From the NCBI GenBank assembly GCA_035327565.1, contig DAOLDB010000006.1, positions 1 through 64,000 on the forward strand: a stretch of DNA of 64,000 bases. The letters run 5' to 3'. The notes beneath the pieces were generated by a model. The model was not told the DNA's origin. It saw nothing but the letters and a program-made list of their open reading frames with translations, and ran no database searches. Below, piece after piece: positions 1 to 9,018 of the stretch. Every line of letters begins with the position of its first letter. Position 1 is the first letter of the stretch. Source of the DNA: JABDLO01 sp035327565 (GTDB lineage Bacteria > Bacteroidota > Bacteroidia > Chitinophagales > Saprospiraceae). The position numbers were made by a program, and so were the translations under genes.

Positions 1-6
1 ACCCTA

Positions 7-882
7 TTAATCCTTTCCTGGCAGGCTAAGGGATTTTCCACAATATTTACAATAATGTGCATCGGCATCGTGACCCTCATTGGAACAGTATGGGCAGACC
101 TGAGTTGTTAATGGGTCTTGTTTCTTTTGTGTTGAAATGATTTCAGAAGTAACTATGCCGGTGGGGACGGCTATTACTGCATAACCCATGATCATCACTA
201 CTGCAGCAATAAATTGTCCTGCTGTGCTACTGGGATAAATATCTCCGTATCCTACTGTGGTCAAGGTGACAATCGCCCAGTAAATGCTTCTGGGAATACT
301 ATCAAAACCTTCATTATGCTGATTTTCTAAAACATATAACAGAGAGCCAAAAACACAAATAGACAAAATTACAAAATAGAGAAAAAGGATAATTTTGGAA
401 CGGCTTGCCCGCAATGCCTGGAACAGCAATTCACCCTCAGAAATAAATTGAGCCAGCTTGAATACTCTGAAAATACGAAATAATCTCATTACCCTTATCA
501 CCATCAACGATTGTGCACCTGCTAAAAACAGACCCATATAAGTAGGAATAATCGCTAAAAGGTCAATCAAGCCATAAAAGCTGAAAACATATTTCCGGGT
601 ATTGCGGACGATCCATACTCTGAGTGCATACTCTATGGTAAAAATGATAGTAAACAACCATTCCAAACGGTAAAGAAATTGTCCGTATTGAGTGCCGAAG
701 GGTTTTACCGTTTCCAGCATAACGGCCACTACACTGGCTCCAATTAACCAAAACAAAATAACATCAAACAATTTTCCCCCGAAGGTATCCGCTTCGAAAA
801 TAATTTCATGCAACTTGTTTTTAATATTACTGTACCTTGTTTTCATTATTACATTTATTGACGCAAATAATAGATAATCCAT
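7..882 (-). CDS. Voltage-gated potassium channel with C-terminal zinc ribbon
   Basis: Inner-membrane six-transmembrane potassium channel of the Kv/KvAP type. Hydrophobic segments run from about residue 40 to 240. An S4-like voltage sensor with arginines every third residue lies near 130-143 (RVMRLFRIFRVFK). The selectivity filter TVGYGD is at 209-214, between the pore helix and the last membrane helix. The C-terminal tail carries two CxxC pairs (C263/C266 and C278/C281), which look like a small zinc ribbon; this is unusual for the family. The annotated start gives 291 residues; an internal ATG at residue 13 (position 846) is an equally plausible start. It is transcribed alone. The channel call is firm; the role of the zinc ribbon is unknown. 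Confidence 0.9.
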   Translation of the reverse strand: MDYLLFASINVIMKTRYSNIKNKLHEIIFEADTFGGKLFDVILFWLIGASVVAVMLETVKPFGTQYGQFLYRLEWLFTIIFTIEYALRVWIVRNTRKYVFSFYGLIDLLAIIPTYMGLFLAGAQSLMVIRVMRLFRIFRVFKLAQFISEGELLFQALRASRSKIILFLYFVILSICVFGSLLYVLENQHNEGFDSIPRSIYWAIVTLTTVGYGDIYPSSTAGQFIAAVVMIMGYAVIAVPTGIVTSEIISTQKKQDPLTTQVCPYCSNEGHDADAHYCKYCGKSLSLPGKD

Positions 883-1071
883 CTGAGTTAAACCATATTA
901 ATATTCTTCATATCGTTCTTTTTCAATAGAATATGTGAATAAAATCTTTTAAAAAAGTATACTTTCTTTTGGTTGGCTTTTAGTAAAAATAAACAAGCAT
1001 GCAAATGAAACTATTCCTTTTCCATCTGAAATGGCATTTTATTCCTATAAGCTTCGCATAATTCACATTCA

Positions 1072-1998
1072 TTAATGCAAATGATGTACCCATGCATATT
1101 CATAGCTGCTGATCAGGGTAAATTTTGGATGATTCAGTATATCTTTTCGTTTCAATAAAGGGCGCATTTTCCTTTTGCTTTTGGTTTCTTTAATATATAT
1201 GTGCTTCACCTGACCGGGAAATTTGATAAGAATTTCAAAATATATAAATGGATCCCTTTCCACTGCATCTCCGATAAGAATAAACGAGAGGGATGGATAA
1301 TATTGAAATAGTCTTTCAATTTGAATTTTTTTGTGATGCGTAAACTCATAGGGCTTTTTGAAAAGATAGAATCCAAAATCCCTCAATAATACAGGTCCTT
1401 TAGGGAAATGATAATGTTCTAAAAACAGCGAAATTCCTTCGTAAAAATTCCAGGGACTGTTGCTGATATAAAAAACAGGCTGCATAAGATTTTCCGAAAG
1501 GGCATTTATCCACTCAGATGCATAATCGGGTGATAATCTTTGCCAGGGGTTTTTAAAAAGAGATAGATACAGCATCTTCAGTTTGGAGTGTACATAGGTA
1601 ATCAAAATAGTATCATCAATATCGCTGATGATCCCATACCGGGCAGATTTTCCGGGCATAAGGATGTCTGTTGTATAGGTCTCATTACTCATGCAAATTA
1701 TATCCGCTTTTTCCCACCGGGTATGTTCATTTGGCTTGAATGGAGAATAATCAGTTTCAACTCTGTAATACGCCTGAGAATCTGTTTGGGTTGAATATTC
1801 TAAATTTTCTGCCTTGATAGTTACCGGATGATTTCTTGCCTTCTTGCTATACAATTTACGGATATTGTTCCATAATGTCTTCCTGAGAGAATGCCCGTTA
1901 TTTAATACGGGTGTATAATTTCTGAGTACACGGCCTTTTGAAAACAGGCTGGAACCATTGCAAAAACCTCTGTAAGTTTCAATATATAAGTTTGCCAT
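1072..1998 (-). CDS. App1-like phosphatidate phosphatase family protein (DUF2183)
   Basis: HAD-like phosphatase of the App1/DUF2183 family, whose yeast member dephosphorylates phosphatidic acid. The catalytic motif SDIDDT is at about residues 125-130. It is followed by a YISNSPWN segment (motif II region) and the acidic IGDAVERDP motif near residue 245, all typical of the family. No signal peptide is visible, so it is probably cytoplasmic or peripheral. A TTG codon three bases upstream of the ATG would extend it by one residue; the ATG at 1998 is preferred. It starts 3 bases after the stop of the DUF547 gene, so the two are almost certainly co-transcribed. The lipid substrate is inferred from the family only. 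Confidence 0.82.
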   Translation of the reverse strand: MANLYIETYRGFCNGSSLFSKGRVLRNYTPVLNNGHSLRKTLWNNIRKLYSKKARNHPVTIKAENLEYSTQTDSQAYYRVETDYSPFKPNEHTRWEKADIICMSNETYTTDILMPGKSARYGIISDIDDTILITYVHSKLKMLYLSLFKNPWQRLSPDYASEWINALSENLMQPVFYISNSPWNFYEGISLFLEHYHFPKGPVLLRDFGFYLFKKPYEFTHHKKIQIERLFQYYPSLSFILIGDAVERDPFIYFEILIKFPGQVKHIYIKETKSKRKMRPLLKRKDILNHPKFTLISSYEYAWVHHLH

Positions 1999-2001
1999 CA
2001 A

Positions 2002-3555
2002 TCACCAATTGTAATATCTGACTGCAAAGTTATAGGTAGCGGCGCGACTTTGAAAGCGCGAAGTGTGAAAGCTGGATACCAGAATTTCAAATTGCCATTT
2101 TCTGGATACAAATTGTTTGATACCGGCCCCATATTGACTGTATGAATCGGCAATTGCCTCGATGGAAGCTCCATTATTCGTAACAGAATATCCCCATTGC
2201 GGAGCTGCATTGACCAGGGCAAACAAAGTAGTAGTCTGATTGGGGAAATATTGGTATATGAATGTCATCGGAGTAGAAAACTGATAATATCCATCAAATT
2301 TTCTAAAAAATGATCCACCAATATTTTCCATCCATACACCCAATTGAAAAAACAATGAACTTTTAGCTCCTATATCCTGATCATAAAATACGTCGTGGAA
2401 TAGAGAAGGGGATCCCCAATCCAGAAAACCTCCTTGTCCATCAAACTGTGTAGGAATGGCTACACCGGTTTGAAAAGTAAGTGTGGCAAGATCTTTAAAA
2501 GGTTGGAACTTTATCCTTGGAATCAGCGCACTGATGCCTGCATTTCGAAAAGTAATCTGAGCTCCGTTTTCGATTGATTCCCCTTCACGGGAAAATTTTA
2601 AGGCATCAAAAAATGCAAGACGTTCAGTGTCTCCAAAACTTACTGACCGAATTCGGATTTCCATAATCAGGTTAAGTCTTTTATTGATTCCGTAAGTCAA
2701 CCGGGTAAATGATGTAAAAAAATCATTACGTGTCTTCCGTTCCAGAATTTCTCTGAAATAGTTGTTGAAAATCATGATTTCATATTCACCACTTCCATAA
2801 AGATTGGAAGCATAGTAACGAAGATCTTCATCTCTGTTTCCACCGGAAACCAGATTTTCGGATAAAAATTCCGGATGGTTAAGTATCCAGTTATAGGGCA
2901 TATAGGATACTGAGTAGTTTGTAAATATATCGTCAGGAAAATAATGGGCCAACCATTTTTTAACCGGTCCGAAATCACTGGCATACCACCTGAAAATCTG
3001 CGATAAATAAAGCTTTTGTTCCTCCCCGGATGCCTTTAGAGTCCTGCTGTTATACAGGGAGGCTCGCACTGCAGCATCCAATTCTTCGTTGAGTGTCTGC
3101 CCTCTGAAAGCCTGGGGATGTAAAGGCGGGCAGGAAATAGCTCCGCACACCAGTGCCAAATGCAGACGGGGATCTGCTGAAGGATTCAATAGTTTTTTTT
3201 CTATTTCATCGAGGCTGAACAATTTTCCTCCCAGATTATGTTTGTTGGTAAAGAAACCTTTGATATCCTGAACCGAAGAAGCGGGAAGATTCTCTACTAT
3301 GCTTGTGATCACCAATGTATTGTAAGCATTGATCAGATAGGCTTTTTGATGATCGGGAGACATGGTATCGAATCGGGTTGAATTCAAAACCCCGTACATT
3401 TGTGACATCCATTCCTTATCTTCCGCCAGCCGATCATAATCAACAAGCCCCTGATAAATATGTGGGGCTATCCATTCGTCAAAATAATCTTCAATAGATT
3501 GTGAATAACCTGCTGTGATGAACAATGACAGAATGACAGCAAAAAAGTATTTCAT
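2002..3555 (-). CDS. Secreted DUF547 domain protein fused to a beta-barrel-like C-terminal region
   Basis: Begins with a clear signal peptide (about residues 1-18). Residues 20-240 match the DUF547 family: YLINAYNTLV, a conserved ALVCGAISCPPL segment and an LSQIFRWYASDFG segment, which recall a papain-like fold with Cys and downstream His. DUF547 proteins are usually about 250 residues, so the remaining half is extra. From about residue 250 the sequence has alternating hydrophobic/polar strands, many aromatics, and ends in RYYNW, like an outer-membrane beta-barrel with a terminal aromatic. It is the first gene of a two-gene unit with the App1-like phosphatase. Function is unknown; outer-membrane location is inferred from the signal peptide and the strand pattern. 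Confidence 0.7.
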   Translation of the reverse strand: MKYFFAVILSLFITAGYSQSIEDYFDEWIAPHIYQGLVDYDRLAEDKEWMSQMYGVLNSTRFDTMSPDHQKAYLINAYNTLVITSIVENLPASSVQDIKGFFTNKHNLGGKLFSLDEIEKKLLNPSADPRLHLALVCGAISCPPLHPQAFRGQTLNEELDAAVRASLYNSRTLKASGEEQKLYLSQIFRWYASDFGPVKKWLAHYFPDDIFTNYSVSYMPYNWILNHPEFLSENLVSGGNRDEDLRYYASNLYGSGEYEIMIFNNYFREILERKTRNDFFTSFTRLTYGINKRLNLIMEIRIRSVSFGDTERLAFFDALKFSREGESIENGAQITFRNAGISALIPRIKFQPFKDLATLTFQTGVAIPTQFDGQGGFLDWGSPSLFHDVFYDQDIGAKSSLFFQLGVWMENIGGSFFRKFDGYYQFSTPMTFIYQYFPNQTTTLFALVNAAPQWGYSVTNNGASIEAIADSYSQYGAGIKQFVSRKWQFEILVSSFHTSRFQSRAATYNFAVRYYNW

Positions 3556-3924
3556 GAAATAGAGGCAAATAAGGTAGGGTCAAAGATGGTAAAAAGATAT
3601 GAAATCACCGGATTACTCCTGGAAATTGATGTACTTAATTGGCTTATGGTACTTTGGATTGTTGGTGAGATTTGAAGATCTGAGCCCCAAATCTTTATGG
3701 ATATCCTTCATCATCGGGACAAGTTGTGCTAATATATAACGCCTCACAACAACTTAACGAATCAAAGCCTCGGCATTCTCTGCCCACTGCTTTCTGTTTA
3801 TTTATTACCACAAAGACCACAAAGAACATAGCACAAAGATCACAAAGAACCTGTAATCAACACCTCAACAACTTAACGAATCAACGCCTTAACATTTTTG
3901 TCTGGCCTGATTAGAAAAAAATCA
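3556..3924. other. Intergenic region with direct repeats flanking a CACAAAG cluster
   Basis: No gene is supported here. It lies between the start of the DUF547 gene and the end of truA. It contains a perfect 19-bp direct repeat (3747-3765 and 3866-3884) bracketing four CACAAAG heptamers, described separately. Short open frames in it have no recognisable protein features. Confidence 0.7.
3747..3884. repeat. 19-bp direct repeat pair flanking four CACAAAG heptamers
   Basis: The 19-mer starting CAACAACTTAACG occurs at 3747-3765 and again, identically, at 3866-3884. Between them CACAAAG occurs at 3809, 3818, 3832 and 3841, spaced 9, 14 and 9 bases. The same heptamer recurs in other intergenic gaps of the window (around 11960, 43263 and 49819), so it seems to be a dispersed non-coding element. 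Its function is unknown. Confidence 0.7.
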
Positions 3925-4668
3925 TCAAGCCTCCAACCAGGGATACCGGATTTTGTCCAGGTAAAGACCTTCAGGAGGTACACTCCAACTTCGCTTTAAT
4001 TGGGATTGTGCTTCAATAGAATTCCGTACTTCAGCGATAGTCGTATTACCTCTTTGCACCTGAAGACACATCCCTACGATCAATCGTACCATTCCACGAA
4101 GAAACCGGTTGGCGGTGATGGTGTACTTCCACACACCGGGCTCGATTTCTTCCCAAAACGATTCACTCACATGACAAACTTTGTGTACAACGTCCGATTT
4201 GCTTTTGCAAAAGGAAGTAAAATCCTGGTAGTCCAATATAATTAAGGCGGCTTCCTGCATCAAAGCAGCATTGTTGACAGGCCATCGGTAAAAATAGGAA
4301 AGCCCCTCATTAAAAGGATTTTTTTCCGTATGCAGATGATAATGGTAAGTTCTGGAAATGGCATCGAACCGGGCATGCGCTTCCCCATGTACAGGAAAAA
4401 TGGAATGCAAAACGATATCCCGGGGAAGCATGGTATTGATTTTATAGATCCATTTTACCGGGTCTTCTTCTGCATCAAAATGGAAGTAATAATGTTTTGC
4501 ATGGACTCCTGAGTCCGTTCTTCCGCAACCTGTAATCGGGGTCACTTTTCTACATAGAGTGGATAACACCCCCTCAATGGTGGACTGCACCGTAGCAACG
4601 TTATTTTTCTGGCTTTGCCAACCGCAATATCTGCCTCCGTGGAAGGATATTTCCCCGAAGTACCGCAT
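3925..4668 (-). CDS. truA: tRNA pseudouridine(38-40) synthase TruA
   Basis: Makes pseudouridine at positions 38-40 in the anticodon stem-loop of many tRNAs; cytoplasmic. The length (247 aa) is normal. The N-terminus MRYFGEISFHG..YCGWQ matches the family, and the catalytic aspartate sits in GCGRTDSGVHA near residue 50. The later ANRFLRGMVRLIVG segment is also characteristic. The start codon lies one base beyond the stop of clpX, so the two genes are read as one transcript with clpX first. The start is well supported because the family N-terminus begins at this methionine. Confidence 0.95.
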   Translation of the reverse strand: MRYFGEISFHGGRYCGWQSQKNNVATVQSTIEGVLSTLCRKVTPITGCGRTDSGVHAKHYYFHFDAEEDPVKWIYKINTMLPRDIVLHSIFPVHGEAHARFDAISRTYHYHLHTEKNPFNEGLSYFYRWPVNNAALMQEAALIILDYQDFTSFCKSKSDVVHKVCHVSESFWEEIEPGVWKYTITANRFLRGMVRLIVGMCLQVQRGNTTIAEVRNSIEAQSQLKRSWSVPPEGLYLDKIRYPWLEA

Positions 4669-4669
4669 A

Positions 4670-5914
4670 TCAGGCAGCTTTCAATTTATTGAGACGAGAT
4701 TTGCTGATTTGATTTTTTGCGTAAGCAAGATCAACCTTGAACTCTTTAACATCTTTTTTTGAAGGCAGATCGAACATGGCATCGGTTAATATGGCTTCAC
4801 ATATAGATCTTAAACCACGGGCACCCAGCTTATATTCCAACGCTTTGTCGGCGATTAAATGCAAAGCATCCTTTGTAAAGGTCAGAGCTATTCCTTCCAT
4901 TTCAAAAAGTTTGATATACTGCTTGGTAATAGCATTTTTTGGTTCCGTTAAAATTCGCAATAAGGTGTCTTTGCTTAGCGGGTCGAGGTAAGTCAACACA
5001 GGTAATCTTCCAATCAATTCCGGAATCAGCCCAAATGATTTTAAGTCCTGGTGACCAATGTACTGAAGTAAGTTTTCTTTGTCTACCCTGGCTTTCTCTT
5101 CGTGATTGAAACCAATAACCTGTGTATTCAGCCTACGCGAAATAATTTTTTCAATACCATCAAAAGCGCCACCGCAAATAAACAATATGTTGCTGGTGTT
5201 GACCGTGATCATTTTTTGTTCGGGGTGTTTACGGCCGCCCTGAGGGGGAACCTGAACGTGTGCACCTTCCAAAATTTTCAACAAAGCTTGCTGAACTCCT
5301 TCTCCCGACACATCTCGCGTGATCGAAGGATTATCCGCCTTACGTGCTATTTTATCGATTTCATCGATGTAGACAATACCTTTTTCAGCAGCTTCGACAT
5401 TAAAATCGCATGCCTGGAGCAAGCGCGAAAGCATAGATTCCACATCTTCTCCTACATAGCCGGCTTCTGTAAACACAGTTGCGTCCACTATGGTAAAAGG
5501 TACGTCGAGAAATTTGGCGATAGTTTTTGCTAGTAATGTTTTACCAGTACCTGTTTCTCCTACAAATAAAATGTTGGATTTTTCTATTTCCACATCTTTG
5601 CCGCCAGTTATCGAATGCCTGAGTCTTTTGTAGTGGTTATAAACGGCAACAGAAAGGTATTTTTTTGCATCATCCTGGCCTATAATATATTGGTCCAGAT
5701 AAGTTTTGATTTCGGAAGGGGAAAACTCATTCAACTGGAAGCTTGCATTTTCTTTTTCAAACCGACCTTTACTTTCTTCCATAACAATTTCGTATGCCTG
5801 CTCGACACACACTTCACAAATATGACCGTCAATACCGGCGATCAATAAATTCGCTTCTTTTTTGGTCCTTCCGCAAAATGAACATTTCATGATTTTCTTT
5901 TTATGATTTGACAT
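4670..5914 (-). CDS. clpX: ATP-dependent Clp protease ATP-binding subunit ClpX
   Basis: AAA+ unfoldase that delivers substrates to ClpP. An N-terminal four-cysteine zinc finger (C11, C14, C33, C36) binds adaptors and substrates. The Walker A motif GETGTGKT is at 119-126 and Walker B is in IVYIDEIDK near residue 185; the RGLR sensor-2 motif is near residue 370. The length of 414 aa is standard. An alternative start at residue 9 (MKCSFCG) is possible. It is co-transcribed with truA. Its partner clpP lies just upstream but behind a 255-bp gap, so clpX probably has its own promoter here; a TACATTTG element (minus strand, near 6081-6088) could be its -7 box, though no -33 TTG is well placed. Confidence 0.97.
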   Translation of the reverse strand: MSNHKKKIMKCSFCGRTKKEANLLIAGIDGHICEVCVEQAYEIVMEESKGRFEKENASFQLNEFSPSEIKTYLDQYIIGQDDAKKYLSVAVYNHYKRLRHSITGGKDVEIEKSNILFVGETGTGKTLLAKTIAKFLDVPFTIVDATVFTEAGYVGEDVESMLSRLLQACDFNVEAAEKGIVYIDEIDKIARKADNPSITRDVSGEGVQQALLKILEGAHVQVPPQGGRKHPEQKMITVNTSNILFICGGAFDGIEKIISRRLNTQVIGFNHEEKARVDKENLLQYIGHQDLKSFGLIPELIGRLPVLTYLDPLSKDTLLRILTEPKNAITKQYIKLFEMEGIALTFTKDALHLIADKALEYKLGARGLRSICEAILTDAMFDLPSKKDVKEFKVDLAYAKNQISKSRLNKLKAA

Positions 5915-6169
5915 AGGATGGAAGCCTGGTTATTATCTAACGATGGATATTTATAAATACTTAACAATAATTTTTTCAATTTGATTCTTCCATCAAAAAC
6001 AGACCGGAAACACCGGATTGAAAATGAAATACCCATTCATCGCAGCGATGTCTAAACCTTCACTTCCAACCCTTTCCTTTACAAATGTATGAAACTTTTG
6101 CATGAAGATGAATGCCTTATGCAATGGTGAATTTAAAAATTATACCAACAGCGATGAATCAGAACTACT

Positions 6170-6868
6170 TCAGGCCTTTTTTCTTGGATTATCCCTTGTC
6201 AAAACCTCGTCGACGAGGCCATAAGTCTTTGCTTCAGCTGCGGTCATCCAGTTATCCCTGTCAGAGTCTTTCTCAATGGTTTCAAAATCCTTTCCGGTAT
6301 GGAATGCTAAAATTTCATACAGTTCATCTCTGAGGTTTTTAACCAGTTTGTATGAAATTTCCATATCCGTAAATTGTCCCTGCATACCCCCTGAGGGTTG
6401 GTGAATCATTACGCGACTATGTGGTAAGCAAGTTCTTTTCCCTTTTTGCCCGGCTGCTAATAAAACTGCTCCCATGGAAGCCGCTAAACCGGTACAAATG
6501 GTAGAAACGTCAGGAGACACATACTGCATAGTATCATAAATCCCCATACCTGCAATGACAGAACCTCCCGGGCTGTTAATAAACATCTGTATATCTCTTT
6601 TGGGATCGGTAGACTCCAAAAACAATAATTGTGCTTGAACAACATTTGCAACATAATCATTGACGGGGACGCCCATAAAAATAATACGATCCATCATCAG
6701 CCTTGAAAACACATCCATACCTACCACATTTAGCTGTCTTTCTTCAATGACATGGGGAGTAAAACCCTGAATGTCCGGTACGGAAGAGGACATGTAATGA
6801 TCCAATACCGAACTTGCCATACCCAAATGTTTTACCGCATATTTTCTGAATTCATCTTTTGGAAACAT
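6170..6868 (-). CDS. clpP: ATP-dependent Clp protease proteolytic subunit ClpP
   Basis: Serine peptidase that forms the barrel-shaped proteolytic chamber used with ClpX. The catalytic serine is S131 in GLAASMGA, the histidine is H156 in MIHQPSG, and an aspartate near 205 completes the triad. The NSPGG oxyanion-hole segment is near residue 98. At 232 aa it is slightly longer than E. coli ClpP because of an N-terminal extension, likely a propeptide. It follows trigger factor by 30 bp and is probably in the same operon, the common tig-clpP order. Confidence 0.97.
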   Translation of the reverse strand: MFPKDEFRKYAVKHLGMASSVLDHYMSSSVPDIQGFTPHVIEERQLNVVGMDVFSRLMMDRIIFMGVPVNDYVANVVQAQLLFLESTDPKRDIQMFINSPGGSVIAGMGIYDTMQYVSPDVSTICTGLAASMGAVLLAAGQKGKRTCLPHSRVMIHQPSGGMQGQFTDMEISYKLVKNLRDELYEILAFHTGKDFETIEKDSDRDNWMTAAEAKTYGLVDEVLTRDNPRKKA

Positions 6869-6898
6869 AGTGATTTTTATTTTATTGATCTGTTAAAA

Positions 6899-8266
6899 CT
6901 ATTGGTTTCGATTTTCGTTCAATTCTTTGACCAATTTATTAAAATCTTCCAAAGAAATATCTATAAATTTCTTGTCCACAATTTCGTACAACTTTTCCAG
7001 CGTCTTATACTCGGATATTTTTCTTTGCTGTCTTTCAGTAAAATTTTTATCCTGAATTAGATTTTTTACCATTTGTTGTAATAATTCACGGTCTGCATTG
7101 TAACCAAAATATGAAGTGACCTCAGAAAAAGCGGAACGGATTAGGTCTTCCTCCGATACTTCAATGCTAAACTTTCCAGCCAATTTTTTTATCATGAGAT
7201 CCCAGCGGGTATTTGAAAAGAGCTGTTCATAATCGGTTTCGGTTTTTTCCTCTTTATTTTCTTCCAGGTTGGCTTTGAGATATTTTTTTATAAAAGCTTC
7301 AGGAAGATCAAAATGATTATCAGCCTTCAATTTTTTTGCAATATGATTTCCAAAAATATTGATACACTGCCCTTCATAATAGGCTTCCAAATCCTTTTTT
7401 ATTGCTTCTCTGGCCGCTTCTTCATTAGTAATATTTTGATCTTTAAAATAATTTTTGAAAAATGACTCATCTAGGGGGGCAGGCTCTAATCGCAGTACAG
7501 ATTGGATGACAGCTCTGAAATGATCACCCACATGGGTTTCATCGTTATCTTCCATTTTAAGAATGTGTTTGCGCAGATATTTCTCATCACGATCTTTTTC
7601 CAGGTCATGAATGTTGAAATCAAAACTGTCTCCTTTCTTTTTACCAAGAATTTGATGCTTTAACTCCTCTGAAGAAATGATCGATACAAGAATTTGAAAC
7701 TCTGTGGCCCAACCGTTTTCTTTGACTTGATCACCATCGAGTTCCTCAGCACGGAGGATTAATCTGTCAAATTCCTGAATTTCCGATTCCGACTCCACAA
7801 TTTTCCCCATTCTCTTTCGGGAATTTTCGAGTTCCTCATCAACATTTTTTTCTGATATTTGCACACGGTACACATCATACTCTTCATCTATCCCTTTGAT
7901 GATGTACTCAGGGATATAACCGATTTCAAAAATAAATTCCATATCAGTTAAGTTGACCGGATCAAACGAATACACCGGATGATCATCGGTAGGCATAGGT
8001 TGTCCTAATATCTCCATTTTTTCATTAGTAAGATACTGGTTGACTTCATCATTTACTTTCTCCATAACTACCTCGAACAATATGCTTTTTCCAAACATCT
8101 TTTTTACCAGATTCGGAGGTGTTTTTCCTTTTCGAAATCCTTTTACGGGGGATTTACTGGCTTGTTTTTTCAAAGCACTAAGGAATTGATCTTTGTAGTC
8201 CTCTACATCTATATTTACGTGCAAAAGGGCAGTGGCTGCATCAATATTGCTTTTTGTAATCTGCAT
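6899..8266 (-). CDS. tig: Trigger factor (ribosome-associated chaperone)
   Basis: Ribosome-bound folding helper for nascent chains. The N-terminal ribosome-binding domain includes the signature GFRKGKTP near residue 43 (usually GFRxGKxP). A long, charged middle and a helical C-terminal arm domain follow. As in other Bacteroidota members, the central PPIase-like region is divergent, so prolyl isomerase activity is uncertain. The length of 455 aa is typical. It is the first gene of the tig-clpP unit. The start is placed at MQITKSNIDA, which fits the family N-terminus. Confidence 0.92.
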   Translation of the reverse strand: MQITKSNIDAATALLHVNIDVEDYKDQFLSALKKQASKSPVKGFRKGKTPPNLVKKMFGKSILFEVVMEKVNDEVNQYLTNEKMEILGQPMPTDDHPVYSFDPVNLTDMEFIFEIGYIPEYIIKGIDEEYDVYRVQISEKNVDEELENSRKRMGKIVESESEIQEFDRLILRAEELDGDQVKENGWATEFQILVSIISSEELKHQILGKKKGDSFDFNIHDLEKDRDEKYLRKHILKMEDNDETHVGDHFRAVIQSVLRLEPAPLDESFFKNYFKDQNITNEEAAREAIKKDLEAYYEGQCINIFGNHIAKKLKADNHFDLPEAFIKKYLKANLEENKEEKTETDYEQLFSNTRWDLMIKKLAGKFSIEVSEEDLIRSAFSEVTSYFGYNADRELLQQMVKNLIQDKNFTERQQRKISEYKTLEKLYEIVDKKFIDISLEDFNKLVKELNENRNQ

Positions 8267-8567
8267 ACGACTTTAGATATTATATATTTAGGTAAGAAAA
8301 ATATTCTTTATAAAAAAATGACTCTATATTCAATATGTTGACCCATGATACGGACTATAGCCAATGAGCATAAGTTTCATAATGATTTCCTTCTTGTACA
8401 TTAAAAATGAAGACTATTCAGATGCGTATTAACCATTTTAAATTATATTCATTTCAAAAGAGGTATAGTTTGTCTTTTGTTCAAAAGGTCAACCCGTTTC
8501 AGGGTACATCATACGCGATCTTTGTATTGATTGCCATTGAATGTAAAGATGATGAATTCTGCTAAAA
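8267..8567. other. Intergenic region upstream of tig, nothing further seen
   Basis: AT-rich gap between the start of tig and the 3' end of tRNA-Leu, both on the minus strand. It must hold the tig promoter, but no good TAnnTTTG box was found. No gene or repeat is supported. Confidence 0.5.
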
Positions 8568-8652
8568 TGGTGCGGGTGGAGGGACTCGAACCCCCACACC
8601 TCACGGCACTAGATCCTAAGTCTAGCATGTCTACCAATTTCATCACACCCGC
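8568..8652 (-). tRNA. tRNA-Leu (anticodon UAG)
   Basis: On the minus strand an 85-nt class II tRNA can be folded. The acceptor arms are GCGGGTG and CACCCGC, followed by discriminator A and an encoded CCA. The anticodon stem is CTAGA/TCTAG around the loop CTTAGGA, giving anticodon TAG, which reads CUA-type leucine codons. The variable arm is extended and the T-loop GGTTCGAGTCC is canonical. A conserved D-loop (TTGGTAGA) is present. Confidence 0.95.
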
Positions 8653-9006
8653 ATTTTCCTTCCATCTTCCAATGACTTTTCACGTATATCAGGAGAATTT
8701 ATCCTCTCGTTTTTAAAATGGAAGTGCAAAGATATAATCTTTTTTATTTTATCAAATTTCTTTTCCATTATCCTTATCTATTCATTCCGATAGAGTACAC
8801 TTTTAAATCTGCATCGTTTTTCTTATAATGATCTTTTTTGTAGTGAAACGAAAGTGATTAACTGTATTATGCGTTGTCCATCATTTAACCTGAATATTAT
8901 TGGATACTATGCATTTTGTAAGCATTGAATGAAACAATATTTGGAATTTATGGAATGATTTCTTTGTTATCTTAATATATTAAAAATTTGGCATTAAATT
9001 TACGGA
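8653..9006. other. Divergent intergenic region between tRNA-Leu and relA/spoT
   Basis: Holds the predicted tRNA promoter (8727-8755) and must hold the promoter of the rightward (p)ppGpp synthetase gene, for which no clean consensus was found. No open frame in it looks like a protein. Confidence 0.5.
8727..8755 (-). promoter_or_regulatory. Predicted promoter of tRNA-Leu
   Basis: On the minus strand a TTG (8753-8755) is followed after 18 bp by TATCTTTG (8727-8734), matching the Bacteroidota sigma-ABfr-type -33 and -7 boxes. It lies about 75 bp upstream of the tRNA 5' end. Sequence match only. Confidence 0.5.
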
Positions 9007-9018
9007 GTGGGTTATATT

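Noticed and set aside
3809..3847. CRISPR array
   Set aside because: The repeated unit is only 7 bp with irregular 2-7 bp spacing, and no cas genes are present.
5102..5533. 143-aa plus-strand open frame
   Set aside because: It lies wholly antisense to clpX, has no domain features, and the clpX frame explains the base pattern.
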